Source: Prorocentrum cordatum (Eukaryota > Sar > Dinophyceae > Prorocentrales > Prorocentraceae). From it: DNA of 64,000 bases. Both the position numbers and the translations under genes were made by a program. Positions 20,001-30,200 of the stretch are shown here, in pieces. The stretch is taken from positions 484,812 to 548,811 of the forward strand of contig CAUYUJ010004780.1 of NCBI GenBank assembly GCA_963575745.1, read 5' to 3'. Under the pieces are notes generated by a model. The model had not been told where the DNA came from. It searched no databases and worked only from the letters and a program-made list of their open reading frames with translations. Numbering within the stretch: the stretch's first letter is position 1; every line of letters starts with the position of its first letter.

Positions 20001-23000
20001 AAAGTCCACCAACCTTCAACCTACCCTGTCCTACCTCCCATAATTATCGCGCTAACCGTCCCGCTTCCATCTATCATCATCCAGCTCCTTTTGCTTCTCC
20101 CAATGCCGGGGCCTCAGCCCCCTTGCATGCGTGCAATGCCACGTCGTGCCGCGTTGAGCAATGCGTTGCAAACTCGCGTTCGCGTCGCGGCTCGCGGGCG
20201 CCATCACCAGGATCACTGCCAAAGGGGCGAGGGGGGGGGGGGCCCGGGGCCCGGGGGGCGGCCGCAGCAGGGGGAACATAATAGAGGAGAAGGGGAGGAA
20301 GGAGGAGGAAGGAGAAGGAGGCACAACAGCAGGACGAAGAAACAACAGGAGGAGGAAGGAGGCGGAGGAGGAGGAGCAGGAGGTGACCGGGCGACGGCAG
20401 CGGTAGCACGCGACAGCCACTGCCGACGACGTCATCCTACTCCACCTCCTGCGTCCCTCTCTTCTGCCCGCTGCTGCCGCAGCGGGCTCTGTGCTGGCGC
20501 CGGCCCTCGGCCTCGGCCCGGGCCTGGTCGCCGCCCCCGCGGGGCGGCGCCGCGCGCCTGCGCGCGCGGCCTGCTGCCGCGGCTGCTGGCGGGGCTGGTT
20601 GGGGGACTTGTTGTTGGGATTGCAGGGTTAGGGCAGGAGGCCAACGAGGAGGAGGAGGAGGAGGAGGAGGAGGAGGAGGGCCGAGGAGAAGGAGAGGGGG
20701 GGGAGAAGGAGGACACTCCGAGCAGGAGGAGGACAAAGAGGGGTGGGTTTCCATTCTTCCAATTTTCGTTCGTTCATTTTTTCGTCTCATCCGCAGGCCC
20801 CCCCTCCTCCACCCCCCGCGGTGTCCGATCCTTTTCGTATTCCGTTTTCGCCTTTGTTTCGTTATCTTCTTCGCGCTCCTGCTCCTCCTCCTCTTCGCGT
20901 TCCTGCTCCTGCTGCTGCTCAGCGTCGTCGTCGTTGTCGCCCCCCCTTCCCCTGTCCCCTGGGTTCGGGCCAGGCGCCGCCGCGATGGACCTCGTCGTCG
21001 CGGACGTCGAGGACATCGCGGCGCCGCCCCAGCCTCACGGTGGCGCCAAGCGTCGCCGCCGCAACGCGCTTCCACGGACTTTCCTTCTAGTGAGTGCGAG
21101 GAAGGTCTTACGTCTTACTTTATCCGTGCCCTCCTCGCCTAATATTTGTCCTCTTCCTCCTTGTCTTCATCCTCGTCCTCCTCCGTCTCCCCCTCCCCCT
21201 CCTCATTGTCTTCAATGTCCTCCTCATCCTCCTCAGGTCCCTTTTCTCGAGTATCCTCCTCCTCTTCCTCGGAAGGTTGCGCGGAGGAACGTCGCAGACG
21301 TGTGGGGGGCCGTGGAGTTTTCAAAGTTGTCTCGGATGTCTCATGCGGACGCCACGCGGCCTGGTGTCCTTTGGCAGGCTCGACAGTTCGGGAACTTCGA
21401 GGCTGCCGCCTCGAGTATGTTGGTATGGACTATATCATCGTACCGCCCTGCTACTGGGCAGGCTCCGTGGCCGTGCCCAGATCAGCGCAACAAGTCGTGG
21501 GGGCCCATTCCGTCGTTTGACGGGAGTTTGATCGTTCAAGAGCTCGTCGACCTTGGCGCGCAGGATCCCAGCCCGAAGGCATTCGGGCAGCGGGCAATTT
21601 GAAACACAACAAAAGGAGTACAAGGGTCGGGGGGGAGGATCGGAAGGGCCAGGGTGAAAGGGGTGGTCAGGAAGTGGGGGGAGGACAAGGCGGAGGAGGA
21701 ACGACGGCAACAGGGCGGTGGGGCAGCAGCGGCATAGCATCATCCGCATGAGGAGGGCACGGTGGGAAAGTGACGAGAGCAATTGCAAGGGGTATCATCA
21801 GCGACGACAGGATGGTTGACAGCGACAGGGGAGAGGGCAACATAAATGCGAGCAGCAGCGGCAGCCTGGCTGGCAGCAGCAGGGGCAGTCGTTGACCCCA
21901 CACTCCACCGCGGTCGGCCGCGAAGAAAATCGCGCTTCGGGGGCTCTGGCTTCGCGAAGATCATCGCACTTCGAAGGCCGTTAGCCTCGGCCCAGTAGAG
22001 CGGGCTGCGCGGCGAGAGCGCGAGGATATCAGCGAGATGATCGCGGCGTCGGCGTCGTGGAGGGGGAGCGGAGGCAAGCGGGGCTTCAGCCGCCCCCCCC
22101 CGTCCGCCCGTCGCTGAGGGATTCTGCGTCCCGGAGAGCGTGGCGGAATTGATCCACTCGGGGTCGGTGGGGTTCGTGGTAACGCCCGCGTCCTTCGCCC
22201 ACAGATCGGGCGTGGTGCCCGAGGGGGAGTCCCAGTTGCCACAGGACAGTTTGCGCCGCCACCCGCGACGACGCAGCGGGCGAGGGGGCGAGGAGGAGTG
22301 GCGAGTGCGAGGGGGAGGGGGGCATGGCGATGGGAGAGGGGGGAGGGGGGAAGGGTGAAGGACTTGAAGATGATGACAATGATCAGGCAGAGGCGAGCGG
22401 GGTGAGAAGGGAGGGGATGAGGGGCGCGGATGGGGCAGGGTGATAGGGGAGAGGAGATGAGGATGAGGAGAGGGGGATGAGGAGGCTTGAGAGGGGAGAG
22501 GAGATGAGGGTGAAGGGGCAAGGTTGAGGGCTGCTGGCGGGCCCGCAATGGTCAGGGGGCCAGCCCAGAGAGTGCCAGCAGCGGCCAGCAGCAGCAGGAA
22601 AACAGGAAGCAGGAGGAGGAGAAGGACGAGGCGGATGATGAGGAGAAGGATATGGGGGGATAGCGAGGAGGGAGGAGGACGAGAAGTGGGACGGGGAGGG
22701 ATCGGACGGGGGTCGGATGGCGGAGGAGGAGAGAGGAGGAGAATGTGGAGGAGGACGGCGAACGAGGACGTGAGAGAGGCCGCTGTTTCGCCGCGGCGCA
22801 ACCGCCGCAAAAGGATGAGACCACGCTGCGACCCGCCGGCCCGGGCTCGCAGGCTCCCCCGCGGCGGCCTGGCGGCATCGTAGACCGCATTTGGAAGGCC
22901 CACGGTTTCCCTTCTCCCTCCCTCCTTTGTCCTCGAATGTTCGTCAGACAGTGCTTGCCTTTCGATCATTGTGCGCGAGGGCGACGGCGTTCCGCGAGAT

Positions 23001-23300
23001 TCGGGCCCAGGCCGAGGTCATCGGCCGCTGTTTGAGGGTCCACTCGTCCTCCTCCTCATCCTCCTCCTCCGCCTCCTCCTCCGCCTCCTCCTCCCCCTCC
23101 CCCTCCTCCTCTTCCCCCTGAGACCTCTTCCCCCCCTCCCCCCCCCTTCCCCCTCGCCTCCAATCCTCCCCCCCACTTGATGCGCAGCCAGAAAGTGCCA
23201 ATATTCTCGGCGTGTCATTCGCACCTGCATTGCTTTGCATCGTTGGTCGTTTGATTGAGGGGGCCGCGTTGCCAGCGCGTATAAATCGCATGTCCCCCAG
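20001..23300. other. low-complexity intergenic DNA
   Basis: Mostly purine- or pyrimidine-rich simple sequence: GGA/GAG tracts at about 20280-20400 and 20640-20720, CTC tracts at about 21140-21280 and 23040-23170, and GGGGA-rich DNA at about 22260-22750. Long frames in this stretch, such as 19704-21602 (+) and 21740-22969 (-), are driven by these tracts. No gene is supportable. Confidence 0.6.
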
Positions 23301-23603
23301 CCCGAGACGTTATTGCGGGCGTGGCAGCTCGGGCGATTGTTGCATGACCCCCAGCGGACGCCCTTGCACGAGATTGCAGAATTGTGCTTCAGAAGGGTGT
23401 TGCCCGAGGGCGAAGCGAACGCCGTTGCTTCCCGTCCCGCGTCGGCCATGCCGAAGTTCGCGAGGGAAACTGCGTTGCCGCGGCTGGGGGCCATTGAAAT
23501 TTCATTTCAGCGGGAGTTGAAGACCACGAGGTTCAGCCGCCATTGGCAAGCGGATTCCTCGCCGCAGGCGCCGCGCAACTTCCACCCCACATTAGAGGAC
23601 AAG
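23301..23603 (+). CDS. exon 1 (first recognised) of a multi-exon dinoflagellate gene
   Basis: A 101-codon open block with normal protein composition, bounded by CCCCCAG at 23294-23300 and a GTGCGT donor at 23604. It starts PETLLRAWQLGRLL and ends NFHPTLEDK. The next exon begins in matching phase after a CTACCAG acceptor. An in-frame TGA lies upstream near 23256, so this is not the first exon unless the start is within it. I believe it belongs to a large, dinoflagellate-specific repeated gene family of unknown function that I know only as unnamed proteins. That family assignment is from memory and uncertain. Confidence 0.55.
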
Positions 23604-24282
23604 GTGCGTTGGCAAGAGGCGTGCTCGTGTACTGAGCTCATGTCCATGAATGTTGGGCCCGCCCATGAGTTCCGAATGTTACCTCTGTCAACCTTGGGTC
23701 AGGGGGCTGGGGGCGTGCTGTGCAAGTACAAGTCTGCAAATACGCAGCGCGCTCTTATGCTTGAAGCGGGGTCAGTACCTGCATTCAATCAGGCTCTCTT
23801 CGGGGGGGAGGGGGGGGGGGGGGGGGGCGCGCGCGGGGCGCGTACCCATTGCAATGTTGTTTCCGCTCGGGGGCATCCTTGATTGCATTATGTAGCAACG
23901 CCTCCGCGGGCATTCGTTGACCCGCTACCACGCGTGGAAAAAAACAGAGGAGGGAGGGCGAGGGGGGAGGGGAGTCTGAGGGGAGGGTGACTGACTGAAT
24001 GCGACTTTGTTTGGGCGTAGGAGGGAGAGGAGGGGGGGGAGGTAGGGGATTGAGGAGGGGGGGGGGGGGGGATGGGGGGGGGGAAGGCGAGAGAGGAGAC
24101 CCGTGATTCACCATTCTCTTTGGCATTCTCACCCTCTCGCCCGCACCCCGCCTGCCCTCTCCCCCCCGGCCTCCATTCCATCTGTCACGAATGCGATGTT
24201 TCTGAGCTGAGTCTGTTTCTCGGGCCTTTGCTCGCATCGGCGGCGAGCCGACGAGGGCGTGGGAGGGGAGGCTCGCTACCAG
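23604..24282 (+). other. probable intron 1 of the same gene
   Basis: Starts GTGCGT and ends CTACCAG. It contains poly-G and GGGGA-rich DNA, including G-runs at about 23805-23825 and 24050-24085, and no coding signal. Confidence 0.45.
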
Positions 24283-24560
24283 GTCAGGAGCTGGACTACA
24301 GACCAGGGGGTGGATTCGGAGGCTGGGGATTCGCCGTTACTGTTGCATCAGTGGTCTGGCGATGCACGCAGCATATCGGATGCCATTCAGAAAGGCGAGC
24401 TGCAATTGTTCAGCCCCGATGTAAGCGACAAGTATTTCCTCCCGCTTGCGCTGCGGTTGCCAGACTGTTACCATGTGCTTTACAATCCGTTGGAGGAAGC
24501 AGTTGAAAAGCTTCCTGAATGGGAGCGGCTTGGAGTCCACTCTAAGGCTATCTTGGGGGC
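24283..24560 (+). CDS. exon 2 of the multi-exon gene
   Basis: Opens in phase 0 after CTACCAG with VRSWTTDQGVDSEAGD and continues through LFSPDVSDKYFLPLALRLP to LPEWERLGVHSKAIL. The join to exon 1 (TLEDK then VRSW) keeps frame. The 3' boundary is uncertain: the frame is open to 24600, and several GT or GC donors lie between 24535 and 24580. Function unknown. Confidence 0.5.
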
Positions 24561-25129
24561 AACTGCGATCGTTGTCAGCCTCTCATATCACCCCCCCTGA
24601 TGATCCGAGGTCGTTGATGGGGATACTTGGCGAGGGTGGAGAGGGCGGGGAAGGGGGAGGGGATGGAAGGGGGCAGGTGAGGACGGGTCGCGACAGGAAG
24701 CGCGGGGAAGCTTTGGAAGAGGTGGAGGTCGTTGAGGATCGCCCATGCTCGCATTGGGTGCTCGTTGCTTGCTCCTCCCGCTGTCCTCTCACCTCTCACT
24801 CATCCGCTCTCTACTAGCTTCTCCTCTTCACTACTGTGTATTCTGCCACTCTTCGCCCAGCTGCGCGCCGTGGCTGCGCGCCGCCCCACTCCCTCGCATT
24901 CAGCTTCGTTCTCTCACTGACCGCCTGGCTGCATAGCCGTCGTTCCCTAGCCTGGCCCCTGGCGGGCCCTAGCCCTTGGCCCGTGGACCCCGGCCCCACC
25001 CCTGTCCCCGCGTGCCTTTCCCCCCCCCCTCTTCCCTCCCACTCCAATCCCCAGCCGCCTCTCCCCGGGCCGTCGCGCGCATCCGCCCCCCACTGGTGGG
25101 GCCCAGGCGCTGTCGACTTTCTTCGGCAG
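24561..25129 (+). other. probable intron 2 of the same gene
   Basis: GC- and pyrimidine-rich spacer ending CTTCGGCAG at 25121-25129. No protein-like sequence. Confidence 0.35.
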
Positions 25130-26480
25130 GCGCGACGTGGTTCTCCGCTTCAAGGCAACCTGCCCCCCCCCTGGCGTGTCAGGCCATCCGATGGGGGAGG
25201 GGAGTATGCAGGGGGCCACCTTCGACTGGAAATGGCAGTACGTCGAACGTTTCTGTGGGTATCTTGTCGACGTTCTCCCCCTGCTGTCACAACACTCAGC
25301 GTTCAGAAGTTATGCGAAGGCGTTGCAGAGGCATCCGAAATTGACTCTGGCTTGATTAAGCGGGTCGCAGAAGCAGTTCAGTTCAAGCCTCTCTTAGGAC
25401 TTACCTGGGCTCTGTTATCGGCGTGCTCTTCGGTCGGCATTTCGGGGACCTGGGCCGAGGGGTGTCGTTGCCACGAACGCATTCTGAACGATGCGACCCG
25501 CTCGCGGAAGGCGAGATTGGCAGCGTATAGGAAGGCGTCGGAGGGGTGCTTTTGGAGAGGCCGACGCCTCGTGGAGCTGGTGTGTGGTGGCGTCGATAAG
25601 CTATGTGCGAATCTGGCGGCATCCCGGCACAGGGATTTCCTCAATTTTATCTCCCAGTCGCCTCAGGACGAGGCCGTTCGATTGGTGGGGATCCAGGATC
25701 AGTTGAAACATGCCATATGCGACAACTGGAGGCTCAAATTCGTCCAGAGTTTCACACCTTTTAAGTTCCTGGCGGCACTGGGTAACATCTTGGGAACCTG
25801 GACCCTCGGTCAGTGCAAAACTGCGATTCGCGAATGTTTGACGGAAGTGGATGATGCCGTTGCTGGGGGCAAGTTGCAATCTTTGCACCACGTCACCGTG
25901 TACTTGGCAGTTGGCGACGCGAACCCTCGCAGGGTAGATTTGAACGTCTTCGTCCAAGACCCCGAAGCCCCCCTCCCAGATCGAGTCGCGTGGGAACTCA
26001 AACAATATTCCATGGCTGTCATTCACACTCGGAGGGTCGAGGGGACCCACGCGCACATCGGCACCCTCCAGCGCAAGATGAAACACCACAGCCCTCAAAC
26101 TATACATTGCAAGCTGAAGGTGCATGAATACGCAGCCCTCCTCAAGAATGATGCTTTCTGGACCTTCGCTGTGGCGAACTGGCACAGGCGAGATTTGGCG
26201 TCTGCGATATTGTCACCTATCTATCCACGCGAGGACAGGTGGCAGATAAAGCAGATGGATCAGGCAGAGAAGAAGGGCCTCATATTCCTCTGTCATGTCC
26301 GTGGGCAGTTCCGAAAAATGTCCTCCGCTAACAAGGCCAGGGAACAATGGTCCAAGAATGAGAAGGCGGTGATATGCAAAGCATTGGTGTTAGATCATAC
26401 CTCTCACGCGATCATGGGGATGCTCAAATCCATCATGAACGACAACACCCGCATTTGGAGCGTTCCTCGGGACGCCGACG
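25130..26480 (+). CDS. large exon of the multi-exon gene, with an internal frame change
   Basis: After the acceptor GGCAG the frame reads RDVVLRFKATC and later FDWKWQYVERFCGYLVDVLPLL. Near 25290-25320 the coding signal moves to another frame and continues for about 390 residues with GTWAEGCRCHERIL, FWRGRRLVELVCGGVDKL, LKFVQSFTPFKFLAALGNIL and RRVEGTHAHIGTLQRKMK. The long second part is clearly protein-like. The frame change is either a single-base lesion, an assembly error or an unseen short intron. The 3' end, around ..NDNTRIWSVPRDA, is uncertain. There is no recognised catalytic motif. A transposase-derived origin is possible but unproven. Confidence 0.6.
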
Positions 26481-26685
26481 GGGCTGGGGCCGGGGAGGGA
26501 GGAAGCAGGAGCACGAGTCGCGCGGGTCAAGGGTGGGCGACGGAGGGATGGAGGGAAGGAGGAGGAGCGATGAAGGGGCGCAGGGGTCATGGGGGGAGGG
26601 CGCGCAGGGACAACGTAGAGAGGTGAAATGGGGCGAAGATCGGACCGAAGGAGGATGGGCGGAGGATGGCGGGGGCACGAGAGAA

Positions 26686-26699
26686 GGAGAAAAAGAGAA

Positions 26700-26750
<51 letters not shown>
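26686..26750. repeat. (GA)n microsatellite
   Basis: Nearly pure GA dinucleotide run following AAAAAGAGAAAGAG, inside the intron between the large exon and the 27.8-kb exon. Confidence 0.95.
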
Positions 26751-26961
26751 CCACATGTGCCAGTGCATCTCCAAGACGCGTGACGTCGGCGATGGCGATC
26801 GGGCGCGTGGCGACGACAATCGTGCAACATGCAACGGCGATCCGTGCGACAACGATGACAGATGACGAAGGGCTCCGTTTGGGCATCGAAGGCGCCGCAA
26901 CTGCACTGCTGCCCCTGCTGCTGTCGTTGCTGGCGCTCGTGCATCAGTGCTTGGGCTACTG

Positions 26962-27312
26962 CTACCACTGCCCCCACCACTGCCACCGACGCTGTGGCCG
27001 CTTCTTTGGCTCGATCGCCTCTCGCGGCCGCGGGCGTTTCTTCGCCTGGGTTCTGCTGGCGTTGACGCTGGTGTCATTGCTGCTTGCGTCATGACCCTTG
27101 CCCTTGTTCGCGACCATCTTGCCAGTGCCTTTGCCCTTGGCGTCGCCCTTGTCGCCGTCGCCTTCGCCCTCGCCAGGTGCTTGCAAATCTCCTTGCTCGC
27201 GCCCTGATGCACTGCCCTGCTCTTGTCCTTGCTCTTGCTGCCCTTGACCCCGAACGACCGGCCTCCAATCTCCCCATTGCTCGTCTGAATCGGAGTCATC
27301 ACCACCGGCCAT
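26962..27312 (-). CDS. SL-tagged retrocopied ORF, unknown product
   Basis: The ATG at 27310-27312 begins a 116-codon frame. The N-terminus is acidic (MAGGDDSDSDEQWGDW), followed by a Gln/Gly-rich segment (GQGQQEQGQEQG), a Gly/Asp/Lys-rich segment, and a basic C-terminus (KKRPRPREAIEPKKRPQRRW) ending near a Trp/Gln-rich tail. An SL-like sequence lies 20 nt upstream of the ATG in the same orientation, a typical 5'UTR distance, so this looks like a reinserted mRNA copy. It lies antisense inside a probable intron of the plus-strand gene. The tail may be truncated. It is low-complexity, and no family is recognised. Confidence 0.5.
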   Translation of the reverse strand: MAGGDDSDSDEQWGDWRPVVRGQGQQEQGQEQGSASGREQGDLQAPGEGEGDGDKGDAKGKGTGKMVANKGKGHDASSNDTSVNASRTQAKKRPRPREAIEPKKRPQRRWQWWGQW

Positions 27313-27332
27313 GCTAGTTTTGAGGCGTTATG

Positions 27333-27353
27333 GTTGAGCCGAAATGGTTACTG
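27333..27353 (-). other. degenerate relic spliced leader
   Basis: Minus strand 27353-27333 reads CAGTAACCATTTCGGCTCAAC, matching the 21-nt SL core at 17 positions, including 13 of 14 in CCATTTTGGCTCAA. Position and orientation fit the ORF starting at 27312. Confidence 0.65.
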
Positions 27354-27800
27354 ACTTTGAGGCGACGCCGACGTCGCCGGCGACTCATGTTCATGCTGAT
27401 GCTGCTGCCGCTGAGCTTACTCATCCCATGCTCTTGCCCGCCCTCACTATATCACTCGTTATCTCCTCCCCGTGTCCGCCCCCCTAGGGACCCCCCCCTC
27501 TCCCTTGCTCTCCTCCCTGCTCCTCCTCATTTCGCCTCACCTTCCCTTTCATCCCCTCCACCCCCCCATCCTTCGCGCTCGCTCTTTTTTCCAGTGCCCC
27601 GAACGTCTTGCTATTTGCACGCAGTCCACCTGCTGTAAGTGCTGCGTGCGTTTCGCTTCTTTGCGCAGGCCGCCGCTGCAGCCAACTGCCGCTGGCGCCG
27701 CGGGCTGGGTAGCCGCAGGAGCTCTTCGAGCAGGCCGTGGCGCCCGGGGCATCCCAGGCTGGCGGCGGGGTTGGCGCCATTGTTGCGCCTGCACTTGCAG

Positions 27801-28225
27801 GTGATATAGTGCCCGCACATCTTGGGTTGCTTGGGTCAGTCGTCGCATTGTGCACGAACGTGCGCCGACCGCCAGATGTTGCTGACGCTGTGCGAACCCA
27901 CGTGTTCTTCAAAGTGTTGTCATCTCGCAGGGAGAGACGCAAGGTACTGAGGCCCGCGCACGTGGAGTGGTCCCCTGGAGACTTCGGCGTCATTCGTTTG
28001 GAAGTCGAAGCTGGCCCTGCAGGTCCCATTGTTCGCCCATCGCCTGTGGCTTCCCTGCATGCGGTTATTTTCAATGTGTTGTCGGAGCCTCATCGCGCGG
28101 GGACCCTCGTTTCATGGGGCCCCCCAACTGCCGCGAGCCTTGTCCACAGCACCCCCGAGCCTGTGAAGGCGCGCATATCGGACGCCCTCGCCTCCATCTC
28201 GTATGCGTCGCAGGACTTCGGTTGG
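27801..28225 (+). CDS. exon of the multi-exon gene
   Basis: Bounded by CTTGCAG (27794-27800) and a GTGAGG donor (28226). It encodes HVFFKVLSSRRERRKVLRPA, then VEWSPGDFGVIRLEVEAG and ISDALASISYASQDFGW. It ends in phase 0, agreeing with the next exon. The upstream boundary is the less certain one. Confidence 0.5.
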
Positions 28226-28414
28226 GTGAGGGGGTGATGTAGGAAAGGGATGTGATATGGGGTAGTCTAGGTGTACATTGAAATGCAGGAGGGGCGCTGG
28301 CGTTTGAATGTATCGCCCAGCCACTAGTCCCCAACCCCATACCCTCTAGATAATGTAGATAACAAAGCATTGTGATGAGCTAGCTACTTGTCTCTTTGAT
28401 CCCTCTCAGCTCAG

Positions 28415-28645
28415 GACGTCGGTGCTATCGCCGCGGAAGTATCAGGGCATCCACTTAGCGTGAATGATGCGGTTGCCGTTGTCGACCATCTTGTTAAGGA
28501 GGGGGCGTGGGTGGGGTCTACCATCTCACGCGGCTGGTGCGACCTCACGATGTCAGGGCTCAGGATGTCGATCATTCCGTTCTTGGAAGACGCAGGCGTG
28601 GTATCCACGTCTTATGACTCGCACTTTCTCGAGCCTGAGTTGCAG
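28415..28645 (+). CDS. exon of the multi-exon gene
   Basis: Starts after CTCTCAGCTCAG with DVGAIAAEVSGHPLSVNDAV and ends FLEPELQ before GTCAGG. Both splice sites are in phase 0. Together with its neighbours this gives a consistent reading frame across three splice junctions, good evidence that the plus-strand exon chain is real. Confidence 0.6.
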
Positions 28646-28744
28646 GTCAGGCCTTCCAGTCTGCAGTGCAGCCAGTCTTGCGTTCTCGGAGGTAGCTGCA
28701 CTGCGCTTGCCGCGTGCGCTGAGACTGGAACGGGCTCGTCGAAG

Positions 28745-29309
28745 CTGGAGTTATGTCTCCGCCTTTCTTACCAAGGTTGGGTGGCGCAGCCAAATGTCCT
28801 CGATGATCACCAGTTCGGCTCACGCATCTTCGATTGCAATGTTCAGCCGATGCCTGCCTCATATTTCGTAGCCTTGTTGAATGAGGAGTTGGTGAGGAGC
28901 CGCGGGGCCCCTTTTATTCTCGCGGGCCGCTCCTCAAGTTATTATCGGTGCTTGGTTGAGTTAAAGGAAAAGGACGGTGGCCTTGACATTTTACACGCGC
29001 ACCCGCGGTTCCCTGAGTTGTCGCGCATGGACTTCATTAAAATATTGCGACATGGTCTGAAGTACCTTGATTTGCCGCCGCTTGCAATAGGAGATGCCCC
29101 TGGGGACCCCGAAGATGTGTTATTAGCCCTCCCCGCGGGTGGCGGGGAAGGGGGCGATTTGTTCGAGGAGTTGGAGCCCCCGCCTGCGTTGCCGAGCCTT
29201 GATGTCCTTCGCGGCCCACCCGAAGACATCCCCGATCACCTCAAGCAAGGTTTCACCATCCGCGCGACGGAGCGCCGAGTCAATTTCGACAACTGCAGTC
29301 ATTCAAGCG
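28745..29309 (+). CDS. exon of the multi-exon gene
   Basis: Protein-like frame beginning LELCLRLSYQGWVAQPNVLD, with PASYFVALLNEELVRSRG and SSSYYRCLVELKEKDGG in the middle. A Gly/Glu/Pro-rich linker and NFDNCSHSSG follow, ending at a GTTTCT donor (29310). The acceptor is a weak AAG, so the 5' boundary could lie upstream in the same open frame. Function unknown. Confidence 0.55.
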
Positions 29310-30070
29310 GTTTCTTTTTCTTTCGCGTTGTTCTCTTGCGCTGACTCCTCCTCCCCCTTCCTATTCCACTACCAATCCCCCCTATCATCTCGCCCCTTCC
29401 GCCTGACTTCTCACTGTCTAGCGTCTCTCCAGTTCCAGCTCCCGCCTCACTTCGAACCCCTTGTCCTCCCTCCTTGACGCTCGCTCTCCCACAGAACCGA
29501 CAGTGCGTGATTGTGTTTCTTCTGCCCTCGTGCTCGCGCAAACGATCAGCGCCGCCCATTGCATCGCGCCGCTGGCGCGCGCTCACATCCACGTGCACAG
29601 TGCAGAGATGCCGACGGCCGCAGTCACCCCGCACCCTTCTTCCTCCGTCGCCCCCCGGCCGCCAATCTCGCCCGCGCCTCCTGCGTAGCCCCGCGTCTTG
29701 CAGGCGCCCAGCGCGCGTGGATATCGTGCTGCTGCCGCGGGCCGAAGGACGCTGACCATCCTGGCAGGCGACCCGGCCAGCCCTCTCGATCACATTTGCC
29801 ATATGTCTCGTGTTGCATATGTATTTCTTTACTGTTCTGAGCATCGCAACTGCCGTCGTCAATCGCATGTTTTCGATCGCTAGAAACGGGTGAACCTTCA
29901 AGGGTCAGGTGCGCAACATAAACATGTCGAGTGCTTCGATCTGCAACGCACGCGAACGTGCGTAATACATTTATATGTTTGAATGCCGCGTCACACTTTG
30001 CACATGCAGCACGGTGCTTGTCTGACTGAACTGCCCCAATCCACATTCTGCTCATTAGCCCCTCGCCCAG

Positions 30071-30200
30071 GCACGGGCCCTGCTCGAAGTGCACGCAGGT
30101 GAACCAGCACGCGAACTACCTCGCGTGCGTGTCGCGGCTGCTGGCCTGGGACAAGGCCGCGCCGCTCTACCAGGATAAGAGCGACCACGCGCGGCATAGG
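30071..30200 (+). CDS. possible late exon of the multi-exon gene
   Basis: After CTCGCCCAG the frame reads HGPCSKCTQVNQHANYLACV and SRLLAWDKAAPLYQDKSDHA. The His/Cys spacing and the following LLAW fit the expected continuation of the HSSG-ending exon. The 3' boundary and phase with the preceding exon are unresolved. Confidence 0.3.

Noticed and set aside
19704-21602. 632-codon plus-strand frame
   Set aside because: Built from the 10-bp ATGCTATGCC repeat, GGA tracts and CTC tracts. Composition is low-complexity throughout.
21740-22969. 409-codon minus-strand frame
   Set aside because: Pro/Ser/Leu-rich translation of GGGGA-type repeats; no motif.
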